NCBI RefSeq assembly: GCF_008974245.1
Contig: NZ_BBZI01000009.1
Coordinates: 538,656-602,655, forward strand
DNA length: 64,000 nucleotides
DNA from: Streptomyces abyssomicinicus
Lineage (GTDB): Bacteria > Actinomycetota > Actinomycetes > Streptomycetales > Streptomycetaceae
Direction: 5' to 3'
Shown one piece after another: positions 50,454 to 58,392 of this stretch. Made by a program: the position numbers and the translations under genes. Under the pieces are notes generated by a model. The model was not told the origin of the DNA and did no database searches. It saw only the letters and a list, made by a program, of their open reading frames with translations. How positions within the stretch are numbered: position 1 is the first letter of the stretch; every line of letters begins with the position of its first letter.

Positions 50454-51878
50454 TCAGGCCGGGGTGCCCAGGAGGGGGCGTGCCCGCTCGCGTAACTCGA
50501 CCACCCTCGGTTCGTCGCCGTACGGCTCGAGCCGGGTCAGCAGGTCCTTGACGTACTCGGTCGTGCGGGCGGAGGAGATCCGCCCGGCGACCTCCACCGC
50601 CCGCACCCCCTGCTCGCACGCCGCGTCGAGGTTCCCGGACTCGAGTTCCGCGACCGCCGAGACCACCAGCCGCAGCCCGTGCGAGCGGACGAACTCCTCC
50701 GTGGGCTTGGACAGCGCCTGCTCGGTGAACCTCCGAACCTGCCCGGGCGCCTTGAGGTCCCGGTAGCACTCGGCCGCGTCGGCGCAGAACCGGTCGTAGC
50801 CGTAGAACCCGAGCCAGCTCGGGTCGTTGTCGCCCTCGCGGGAACGCTCCAGCCAGCTCTCGGACGCCTTGAGCGCCGCACCGGCCGCCGCCGCGTCGCC
50901 CGCCCTGGCGTGGGCGCGCGCCTCGACCAGGCGGAAGAAGCTCATGGTGCGGGCCGTCGCCAGGCCCCGGTTGCGCTCCACGGCGGCCTGCGCGAGGTCC
51001 ACGCCCTCGTCGCCGAAGCCGCGGTAGGTCGCCTGGAGCGACATGGACGCCAGGACGTAGCCGCCCAAGGGCACGTCCGCGGCCGCGCGGGCCAGCCGCA
51101 GGGCCTGGATGTAGTAGCGCTGGGCGGCCTCCTGCTGGCCGGTGTCGAAGGCCATCCAGCCCGCCAGCCGGGTCAGCTCGGCGCTAGCGCCGAAGAGGGC
51201 GCGCCCGACGTCGTCGGAGTAGGAGCCGAGCAGCAGCGGCGCCGCCTCGACCCGCAGGCACTCGGGGACCATCGAGGACCGCCAGTCGCCGCCGCCGTAC
51301 TTGGAGTCCCAGCGCCGCGCGTCCTCGGCGGCCTCGCGCAGCTTGCGGACGTCGCTGTGCCCGACCTTGAGCGGCGCCCCGGAGCCTTCCGTGGCCCCGG
51401 CCTCGCGCGCCACCGAGGTGTCGGCCGGGGATATCAGCCAGCGCGACGCGGGGGTGGCGTAGGCGGACACGGCGAAGGAGCCCGCGAGGGACTGCCAGAT
51501 GCCGCCGGAGCCCGCCCGGCGGCCGGCCAGGTCGAGCCGGTACAGCTCGGTGGCCGACTTGACCGCCTGCCCGACGTCGCGCGGGAAGGCGAGACCCACC
51601 TCGGGCGTCGGGTCGGCGTCCGCCAGCCCGATCTCGTGGAGCGGAACCGGCCGGCCCAGCTTCTGGCCGATGGCCGCGGCGATGAGATGGGGAGCGGCGC
51701 CCTGCGGCACCATCCCCTTGGAGACCCAGCGCGCCACGGACGTCTTGTCGTACCGAAGCGTCAGGCCGCGCTGCGCCCCCAGGTCGTTGACCCGCCGCGC
51801 CAGCCCCGCGTTGCTGATTCCCGCGAGGGCGAGAACGGCGCCGAGCTTCTCGTTCGGCCCGCGTTGCTCCCTGGACAT
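50454..51878 (-). CDS. Sporulation-associated HTH-TPR regulator, NsdA/SpaA type
   Basis: A 474-aa protein. The N-terminal helix-turn-helix (about residues 8-85) includes KLGAVLALAGISNAGLARRV and DKTSVARWVSKGMVPQGAAP. Most of the rest is helical with TPR-like repeats (AQRYYIQALRLARAAADVPL, YVLASMSLQATYRGFGDEGV, SLAQAAVE-type helices). Streptomyces proteins of this shape (NsdA, SpaA and relatives) influence sporulation and antibiotic production in response to starvation. The ATG at 51878 is preceded by GAGGGGGG. It is divergent from the asparagine-synthetase-like gene across a ~650-base region. Confidence 0.82.
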   Translation of the reverse strand: MSREQRGPNEKLGAVLALAGISNAGLARRVNDLGAQRGLTLRYDKTSVARWVSKGMVPQGAAPHLIAAAIGQKLGRPVPLHEIGLADADPTPEVGLAFPRDVGQAVKSATELYRLDLAGRRAGSGGIWQSLAGSFAVSAYATPASRWLISPADTSVAREAGATEGSGAPLKVGHSDVRKLREAAEDARRWDSKYGGGDWRSSMVPECLRVEAAPLLLGSYSDDVGRALFGASAELTRLAGWMAFDTGQQEAAQRYYIQALRLARAAADVPLGGYVLASMSLQATYRGFGDEGVDLAQAAVERNRGLATARTMSFFRLVEARAHARAGDAAAAGAALKASESWLERSREGDNDPSWLGFYGYDRFCADAAECYRDLKAPGQVRRFTEQALSKPTEEFVRSHGLRLVVSAVAELESGNLDAACEQGVRAVEVAGRISSARTTEYVKDLLTRLEPYGDEPRVVELRERARPLLGTPA

Positions 51879-52525
51879 GGGTCCCCCCTCGGCAGAGACG
51901 GCTGCCACCGCTGGCATAAACCCGCGGCATTCGTAAACCCAGCGTAGTTCTCCGAATCCCATGCGTTAAGGGGCATAGTTCCGTATGGCGAGATTGCTGC
52001 CCGTGCGGGAGTACGGAACGTGTCCACGTGCTCCCGTTGTGTGGCCGTGCGCCCGGCCGTGCGCTCTCCATCGGCGGCGGTGCGGACTGTTCCATGGGTG
52101 CTGCGTGGGTCGGCCCGCTGTACTGGATCCAGCGGGCTGGGGGACACCGCCGCCACATCCCCGCGGGCGGCGGACCGGTCCGGGAGGCGCAGCCCGCCTC
52201 CCGGACCGTGCGTAACTCCCGGTATGTACGGAGAGTGTGCGCGAGCCTCCTCAATCCGCACACGTACCGCGTAATTGGCTGAAAATATGCCCTTCGCCGA
52301 CAGGTCGAACCACCGCCCTCGCCAGGGGATTGAGGGCGCATCCGGTGGTCCGCGGGGCGCGCCTGGGGGCGCATTCAAGTCGCCCCGTCAGCACGCCCCC
52401 CGCGGGAGCGGTCTCTGCGGCGCGTACGGAGGGCGCGTCGGCATGCCTCCGTGACACTCCCTTCGTGGCAGCATGGAGCACGGGTTCGCTCGTGCACTGG
52501 TTGTCCACAGCCTGTGGAGGCGTCG
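51879..52525. other. Divergent control region, 647 bases
   Basis: No gene with codon bias is visible. It holds an inverted repeat GTTCCGTA (51978-51985) and TACGGAAC (52012-52019), 100-140 bases upstream of the HTH-TPR gene, and a locally AT-rich patch around 52260-52300. It should carry the promoters of both flanking genes. Confidence 0.55.
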
Positions 52526-54652
52526 ATGCGGTGGTTGGTGGGATGGAGCAGCGCCGCCGCAGGCCAACGGCCGCCCGGCGCGGACCTCTTCGGGGAGTAC
52601 GGCGAACCCGGCGGATACGCCGACGAGTTCGAGGACGACAACCCCGAGCCGGTAGGGGCCCAGTTGCTGTGGGGCGGTCCCGACCCGCTGTGGGCGGTGG
52701 GTGACTGGCGGCCCGACGAGACCCGCGTCCTGGTCGCCGACGAGCGCGCCCGGATCGCCGTGGTGGGCCTCTGCGGGGCCTCCGACGACCAGCTGCTCGC
52801 CGGCCTCTTCGCCGCCCGCGGCGGGGCGCTGCGCCACCTCACCGCCTGGCCGGGCAGCTACACCGTCGTCGTCCAGGTCGACCGGCGCACGACCGTCTGC
52901 GGCGACCTGGCCGGCGCCCGCCCCGTCTTCCACACGCCCTGGCGGGGCGGCACCGCCTACGCCACCGCCGCGCTGCCCCTCGCCGACCTGATCGGCGCCA
53001 ACCTCGACTTCGGGCACCTGGCCGCGCTGCTCGCCGCCCCCGAGGTGCCGGCCGCCCTTCAGGACTCGACTCCGTACGAAGGAGTGCGGCGCATCCCGCC
53101 CGGGCACGCGCTGATCCTGCGCGCGGGCGCGCGGGAGGTCGCCGGGTACGAGCCGGTGGCGTCGCTGGCCGTGGCCGCGCCCTCCGCCGATCCGCACAGC
53201 GCCGTGGACGCGCTGCGCGAGGCGCTGGTGGAGGCGGTCCGCACGCGGCTGGCCGCGCCCCGGCACATGCCGGGCACCGGCATCGACCCCGGCCCGGTGC
53301 CAGGCATGGGGCCCGCCGACCGGCGTGCGGCCCGGATGCCGGTACCGGGCATCGGGGCCGACCTGTCCGGCGGCCCCGGCTCGGGGACGCTGGCCCTGCT
53401 CGCCGCCGGGCTGCCCGGCCGCCCCGGCACCGTGCTCGGCCACGGCGCGGGTGCGGGGGAGCGGCTGCTCGCCGTCACCTTCAACGACCTGGCGGTGCGC
53501 GGGCGCGAGGCCGAACTGGAACGGGCGGGCACCCTCGCCGCCAACCCCCGGCTGCGTCACGTGGTCGTGGCGGGCGGCGAGGAGGCGCTGCCCTACGCCG
53601 ACCTGGACGGGCCACTCACCGACGAGCCCGGTCCGTCCCTGGTCACCGCCACCCGGCACCGCGCCCGGTTCGCGGCGGGCAGCGCCGACCACTTCACCGG
53701 GCACGGCGCCCGTCAGGTCCTGGACGCCCACCCCGCCCGGCTCGCCGACCTGCTGATGGACCGCAAGCGCCGCCACCTGGTCCGGCCCACCATGGCGTTG
53801 GCCAAGGCGGACGGCTCGGTGCTGGTCCCGGCCCGGGTGTACGGCGCCGCCCGCAAGCTGGCCCGCACCTCCTACCTGGCCGGCATGAACGATTTGGCGG
53901 AACGCCTGCGGCACCGCCGGTTCGACGACACGACCGCCGTCGCCGGTGCCGTGGAGGCCTCGCTGGCCGCCCTGGTGTGGGCCACACCCGGCCCCGCCGC
54001 ACGCTGGCTGACCGGAGAGGCCCTGGCCGACGTCTCCGGACGCCTTCAGGCGGCGACGCTGCGCGCGGCGGCCGTCGGCCCGGGGCAGCGCCCCGGCGAT
54101 TTCCGTGCCCGGGCGGCGCTGGCCCGCCACGCGGCGGACCTGCGGGTGCTGGAGCAGGCCGCGGAACTGCGGGCGCAGCGGCTGCACGCGCCGTTCCTCG
54201 ACAACCAGGTGGTGCGGGCGGGGCGGGCCCTGCCGGAGACGCTGCGGGTGCGGCCGGGGGCGCGGGCGGCGATCCTCCGCTCGGTACTCGAGGGCGCGGG
54301 CGTGGCCGACCTCCCGCCCGGGTGGGGCGCACCCAGTCATGCCACGGCGGCCGCGGCGGACCTGGCCGGGCTGCGGGTGGCGGGCGACGCCCTGGGCGAC
54401 CTGTTCGCCTCGCCGTTCCTGGCGGAGGCGGGGCTGGTGGAGGCGCGGGTGGTGCGGCGGGCGCTGCGGGCCGGCGCGGACGGTGAGCCGCTGCCGCTGG
54501 CGGGGCTCGCGGAGATCGTGTCGCTGGAGCTGTGGCTCCGGCGCCTGCTGTCCCGGCGCGGCACCTGCTGGACCGGCACCGCCCGCCGCCGTGCCGCCCC
54601 GGCCGGCCTCACCCCGCCACGCCGCAAGGCCCTCGGCACGGCGGGCCGCTGA
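52526..54652 (+). CDS. Asparagine-synthetase-like protein with altered PP-loop
   Basis: A 708-aa protein resembling the asparagine synthetase B / beta-lactam synthetase / lasso-cyclase superfamily. The N-terminal Ntn-like domain (about residues 1-205) lacks the Cys2 nucleophile (it begins MRWLVGW), so it has no glutaminase activity. It keeps CGDLAGARPVF and PPGHALILRAG. The synthetase domain begins near 225. Its PP-loop reads ADLSGGPGSGTLALLA (279-294), in which the usual SGGxDS Asp is Gly. Later segments DRKRRHLVRP and LRAQRLHAPFLDNQVVRAGR fit the family. The ATG has GTGGAGG five bases upstream. It may be a macrolactam/amide synthetase or an inactive derivative. Confidence 0.82.
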   Translation: MRWLVGWSSAAAGQRPPGADLFGEYGEPGGYADEFEDDNPEPVGAQLLWGGPDPLWAVGDWRPDETRVLVADERARIAVVGLCGASDDQLLAGLFAARGGALRHLTAWPGSYTVVVQVDRRTTVCGDLAGARPVFHTPWRGGTAYATAALPLADLIGANLDFGHLAALLAAPEVPAALQDSTPYEGVRRIPPGHALILRAGAREVAGYEPVASLAVAAPSADPHSAVDALREALVEAVRTRLAAPRHMPGTGIDPGPVPGMGPADRRAARMPVPGIGADLSGGPGSGTLALLAAGLPGRPGTVLGHGAGAGERLLAVTFNDLAVRGREAELERAGTLAANPRLRHVVVAGGEEALPYADLDGPLTDEPGPSLVTATRHRARFAAGSADHFTGHGARQVLDAHPARLADLLMDRKRRHLVRPTMALAKADGSVLVPARVYGAARKLARTSYLAGMNDLAERLRHRRFDDTTAVAGAVEASLAALVWATPGPAARWLTGEALADVSGRLQAATLRAAAVGPGQRPGDFRARAALARHAADLRVLEQAAELRAQRLHAPFLDNQVVRAGRALPETLRVRPGARAAILRSVLEGAGVADLPPGWGAPSHATAAAADLAGLRVAGDALGDLFASPFLAEAGLVEARVVRRALRAGADGEPLPLAGLAEIVSLELWLRRLLSRRGTCWTGTARRRAAPAGLTPPRRKALGTAGR

Positions 54653-55083
54653 CCGGCCGACGGTCCGCCGAGCCGTGCCCAGCGGTGCGGTTCCGCGGTG
54701 CCGGGTCGCCGGGTCGCCGGGTTGCTGGGGCACGCGGTCGCCTGGTCGGCCGGTCGCCGGGTTGCTGGGGCATGCGGTCGCCTGGTCGGCCGGTCGCCGG
54801 GTTGCTGGGGCATGCGGTCGCCTGGTCGGCCGGTCGCCGGGTTGCTGGGGCATGCGGTCGCCTGGTCGGCCGGTCGCCGGGTTGCTGGGGCACGCGGTCG
54901 CCTGGTCGGCCGGTCACCCCGTCGCCCGGTCGCTCCGTCGCCCGGTCGCTCCGAGGGCCGGCGGGCCGCGGGTGCCGTACCGGCGGTTCGTGCCGCCCGC
55001 AGGCGGAGCAGGGCGGTTGCCCGCCGCTGCCCGCGCGGTGGCGTGGTCGGCCCGCCGGGATCACCACGTAGGCGAACCCGGGG
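54653..55083. other. Gene-free gap between two convergent genes
   Basis: 431 bases occupied mainly by the 40-bp tandem repeat and G/C-rich CCGGTCGC-type derivatives of it. No terminator is clear outside the repeats, which could themselves fold and end transcription from both sides. Confidence 0.6.
54711..54915. repeat. 40-bp tandem repeat, about five copies
   Basis: Units beginning GTTGCTGGGG start at 54721, 54761, 54801, 54841 and 54881. They are identical except that the first and last have CAC where the middle three have CAT; the last is degenerate in its final bases. There are no unique spacers. Because 40 is not a multiple of three, every frame is open by accident and no protein is implied. 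Confidence 0.93.
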
Positions 55084-57075
55084 TCATCCGCAGGTGAACC
55101 GGGACTCGGCCCAGTCGGCGGGGACGAGGACGCCGCTGTCGTGCGGCTCGACGACCAGACGGACCGTCCTCCGCCCGGAGAGGGAGACCGACACCGGAAC
55201 CGCCGGATCACCTCCGCGCAGGACGCCGGAGCGCCACAGCCGTTCCCCGTCGGCGAAGACGGAGAACACGGCGCTGCCCAGCCCCGCCCCCATGTCGTCG
55301 ATCCCGGCCATCGCCCGGTACGAGGTGCACGGCCGGTTGAGGTCCACGACCACGGACGACCATCCGTTGACCGTCACCCCGTGCGGATAGGTCACCCCCG
55401 CGACCGACAGGGACCGCCGCTGCCAGACCCAGGTGCTCTCACCGATCCGCATCTCCGGGCCGGTGCCGTCCCCGGTGATGCCGTACGGCAGTCCGCTCCA
55501 CCGGTACTCGGCCGGCACCACCGGCTCGGGCAGCGGCGGTGGCGCCTCCGACGGCTTGGGGTCGGGCTCCGGCTCTGTGACGGACTTCGGACCGGCGGTG
55601 CGGGAGGGCGAGGGGGCCGGCTCCGCCGAGGACCTCGCGGGAGACGGCCGGGGCTCGGGCGCGGGACCCGCCGTGGGTCCGGCGTCCGCCGGCACGGCGG
55701 GCTCCGCGGCGGGCGGAGGCTCCGGTACGTCCTCCGGCGCGGCGGCCGGTTCCGACACGGGCGGCGGGCCGGCCACCGGCGGGGTCTCCCGCGGGGCGCC
55801 GTCGTTGCCCACCAACGCCAGTGCCAGCACCGCGGCGGCCACCGTCACCACACCCGCGGCGATGCCCGCCTTGGCCGGTGCGCCCAGCCCTTCCCCCAGC
55901 GCCCCGCCTCCGCCACCGCCCCCGCCGCCCGCACCACCGCCCGCGCCGGCTCCGCCCGCCGCACCACCCGAGGCGCTACCCGCCGCACCGCTCGCCGCCC
56001 CACCGCCCGCCGCGGCCGAGCCGCCCACGGACGCCGCGCCGGTCCCGGCGCCGCCCGCGAGCAGTCCCGCCACCTTGGCGTACCCGGCGGTGCCGAACCA
56101 GCCGATGACCGCCACCGGCACGACCGCCGGGATGCCCTGCGCGACGTCCCTGATCTGCCCGGCCGCCGTCCGGCACCGCGCGCACTCCTCCAGGTGCCTG
56201 CGCATCCCCCGCTCCGCCCGGATCCGCAGCCCGCCCCGGGCGAAGGCGCCCAGCCGGTCCGCGTACCGCGCGCACTCCGCGTCGGCGGTGAGGGCCGCGC
56301 TCACGTGCGCCTGGAGATAGGCCTGCTTGAGCCCTTCCCGGGCCCGGCTTGCCAGCACCCGGGTGCCGTTGGCGTCCAGGCCGAAGAGGGTGGCGACCTC
56401 CCCGGGGGACTCGTCCTCGACCTCGGTGTGCCACAGGACCGCCTGCCACCGCTCGGGCAGCGAGCGGAACGCCCGCACGGCCAGAGACTGCTCGGCCAGG
56501 TGCATCGCCCGGACGTCGGCGGCGAGTTCCAGCGTGTCGTCGTCCGCCCGGTCGGACGTGCCGCCCGTCTGCTCGACGAAGACGGCGAAGTCGTCGACCA
56601 GTTGTTCACGACGCGCGGTCCTGGTCCACCCGGCCGCGGTGCGGCGGACGGTGGTCAGCAGATAGGCGCGGACGGCGTGCCGGGGACCGGCACCGCCGCG
56701 CACCGCCTGGAGCATGCCGGCGAACACCTCGGCGGTGAGGTCGTCCGCGGTGTGCGGGTCACGGCAGCAGGTGCGGGCGTAACGGCGGACCGCGTCGGCG
56801 TGCCGGCGGTACAGGGCCTCGTACGCGGAGTCGTCCCCGGACCGCATCCGCACGATCAGTTCGGCGTCGGAACCGGGGGGAGCGGTGTCGGGGCCCTCCA
56901 GGGCACTGCCCGCGTCCCGCTGTGCGGGAAGCCAGGGTTCCTGCCCCCGGGGCACCGCGCCCCCGGCGTCATGCGCGGAGGCACCCGGCCCCGCCTGCTC
57001 GGGAATCCAACCGGCACCGCCGTCGGTTCCTCCGCCGGTCACGGCGCCCTGCTCGTTCCGCTCGTCCATGCCCAT
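55084..57075 (-). CDS. ECF sigma factor fused to zinc finger, membrane anchor and NPCBM domain
   Basis: A 663-aa multi-domain protein. Region sigma-2 (about residues 75-140) includes DSAYEALYRRHADAVRRYAR and ADDLTAEVFAGMLQAVRGGA. Region sigma-4 (about 190-250) includes RSLPERWQAVLWHTEVEDES and GLDANGTRVLASRAREGLKQ. An anti-sigma-type zinc finger RRHLEECARCR (H-x3-C-x2-C) follows near 290. Next are a hydrophobic segment, a Gly/Ala-rich stretch, a membrane helix (AAGVVTVAAAVLALALVGND), a ~100-residue Pro/Ala/Glu-rich spacer, and a C-terminal NPCBM carbohydrate-binding domain (about 525-663, ending ADWAESRFTCG). This matches the large ECF class (ECF52-like) of Streptomyces. ATG at 57075 or 57069. 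Confidence 0.9.
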   Translation of the reverse strand: MGMDERNEQGAVTGGGTDGGAGWIPEQAGPGASAHDAGGAVPRGQEPWLPAQRDAGSALEGPDTAPPGSDAELIVRMRSGDDSAYEALYRRHADAVRRYARTCCRDPHTADDLTAEVFAGMLQAVRGGAGPRHAVRAYLLTTVRRTAAGWTRTARREQLVDDFAVFVEQTGGTSDRADDDTLELAADVRAMHLAEQSLAVRAFRSLPERWQAVLWHTEVEDESPGEVATLFGLDANGTRVLASRAREGLKQAYLQAHVSAALTADAECARYADRLGAFARGGLRIRAERGMRRHLEECARCRTAAGQIRDVAQGIPAVVPVAVIGWFGTAGYAKVAGLLAGGAGTGAASVGGSAAAGGGAASGAAGSASGGAAGGAGAGGGAGGGGGGGGGALGEGLGAPAKAGIAAGVVTVAAAVLALALVGNDGAPRETPPVAGPPPVSEPAAAPEDVPEPPPAAEPAVPADAGPTAGPAPEPRPSPARSSAEPAPSPSRTAGPKSVTEPEPDPKPSEAPPPLPEPVVPAEYRWSGLPYGITGDGTGPEMRIGESTWVWQRRSLSVAGVTYPHGVTVNGWSSVVVDLNRPCTSYRAMAGIDDMGAGLGSAVFSVFADGERLWRSGVLRGGDPAVPVSVSLSGRRTVRLVVEPHDSGVLVPADWAESRFTCG

Positions 57076-57271
57076 GTATCGGCTGGCCCCCGCACGCCGG
57101 TCCGTCCTGTCGCGGCCAGCGTGGCACAGGGAACCGGACCGACGGCCGGACAAGCGGAACGACCACTCTTCCGGGCGGTTTCACCCCGGGCCGGGCCCGC
57201 GCCTCACCCTCGCCGGGAACAATCCGGGGGCGCACCCGGGCATCACTTCCGGGCGCGCCGTCCGGCCCACG

Positions 57272-58012
57272 TCACGACGGCCGCGAGCGCAGTCCCTCCA
57301 GCAGGATGTCCAGCAGCCGCGACGACGCCGCCGCCTGCTGTGCCGGATCCGGCAGGGAGGGCGCCGCCGTCGCGATGACCAGCAGCACGTCCGCCACCGA
57401 CACGTCCGCCCGCAACTCGCCGGCCGCACGCGCCCGGTCGACCAGACGGCCGACCACGTCGAGCAGCGCCGCCGCACCGGCGTCGTCGTCCGGTATCCCG
57501 GACTCCCCGGAGCCGGCCGGAACGGTCCGCTGCTGCGGCACCCGCGCGTCGTCCGCCACACCGACCCGCAGCACCTGCGGCGGCAGCAGGCGCCCAGCAC
57601 CCGAGGCGACCGAGGTGCGCAGGAACCGGGAGAGAGCCGACCAGGGCTCGTCCTCCTGGCCGAGCGCGGCCCGCGCCTGCTCGGTCAGACGGGCCGTCTC
57701 CTCCTCGGCTATCCGCCGCACCAGCACGTCCTTGCTGGGGAAGCGCCGGTAGACCGTGCCGACACCCACCCGGGCCCGCCGGGCGACGTCCTCCATCGGC
57801 GCCCCGTAGCCCAGCTCACCGAAGACCTCGCGGGCCGCGCGCAGCACGTGCTCGAGGTTCCGCTGGGCGTCGACGCGCAACGGCGTCGTGCGCATCCCGC
57901 GAGCGGTCGCGTGCGCGATGGCGCTGCCGGTGCCGCTCACCGTCGCGGTGACCGGCGCCGAGACCGCCCGCGCCACGGGCGCGGACGGCCAGTGAGATTC
58001 CTGCGTCTGCAT
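57272..58012 (-). CDS. atrA: TetR-family regulator, AtrA-like
   Basis: A 246-aa regulator. The N-terminal helix-turn-helix (about residues 40-90) reads LEHVLRAAREVFGELGYGAP, then MEDVARRARVGVGTVYRRFP and SKDVLVRRI. A helical ligand-binding domain follows to SRLLDILLEGLRSRPS. Its position, divergent from a type II NADH dehydrogenase gene, matches atrA, the Streptomyces activator of antibiotic and development genes. The identification rests on synteny and memory of the sequence. ATG at 58012 (GGGGGGATC upstream) is chosen; an ATG at 58033 with GGGGGAG upstream would add seven residues. Confidence 0.82.
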   Translation of the reverse strand: MQTQESHWPSAPVARAVSAPVTATVSGTGSAIAHATARGMRTTPLRVDAQRNLEHVLRAAREVFGELGYGAPMEDVARRARVGVGTVYRRFPSKDVLVRRIAEEETARLTEQARAALGQEDEPWSALSRFLRTSVASGAGRLLPPQVLRVGVADDARVPQQRTVPAGSGESGIPDDDAGAAALLDVVGRLVDRARAAGELRADVSVADVLLVIATAAPSLPDPAQQAAASSRLLDILLEGLRSRPS

Positions 58013-58033
58013 TTTCCGATCCCCCCGGTTCAT

Positions 58034-58392
58034 GCGTCTCCCCCCGGAGACTCCCCACCTTGGACGGCCGGGCCACGGGGACGGCAGGTGTACCGAAACC
58101 CGCCCGACGCGCAACCGAACCGCGCATCCCCCCACACCCCGACGCAAGACGAACATAGTTGAGTGGACGTCAATTCAGAAGAGCCCCGTTCCGGGTGCGG
58201 GTCCGCACGAATGGAGTACAGGGCGCGCCAGGCCCGACCGCACACCCTTTGCGAGCCCCCGCTTCCCCTCCTACCTGCGCATTCCGCTTACGCCGCCGCG
58301 GTGCCACCGACGGTCGCCGGGAACGGCCGCCGGTCACATGAATTGCCAAGGCTGTGGACAAAGTCCGGAACGGGGTGCGTCATGGGAGGGTG
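58034..58392. promoter_or_regulatory. Divergent atrA-ndh control region
   Basis: About 360 bases without a gene, holding both promoters. TTGA and GTCAA around 58159-58172 and a CCCCGTTCCGGG patch near 58185 are candidate control sites. The AtrA protein itself may bind here; that is inference. Confidence 0.4.

Noticed and set aside
52526..54652. Lasso-peptide or other RiPP cluster around the synthetase-like gene
   Set aside because: I find no short precursor-like gene with a ribosome-binding site, no leader peptidase (B protein) and no dedicated transporter on either side.
54711..54915. Possible CRISPR array
   Set aside because: The 40-bp units abut each other without unique spacers and no cas gene is nearby, so it is a tandem repeat.
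54698..55390. Protein-coding frames across the 40-bp repeats
   Set aside because: All frames stay open because the unit length is not a multiple of three and lacks stops; there is no start context or domain.
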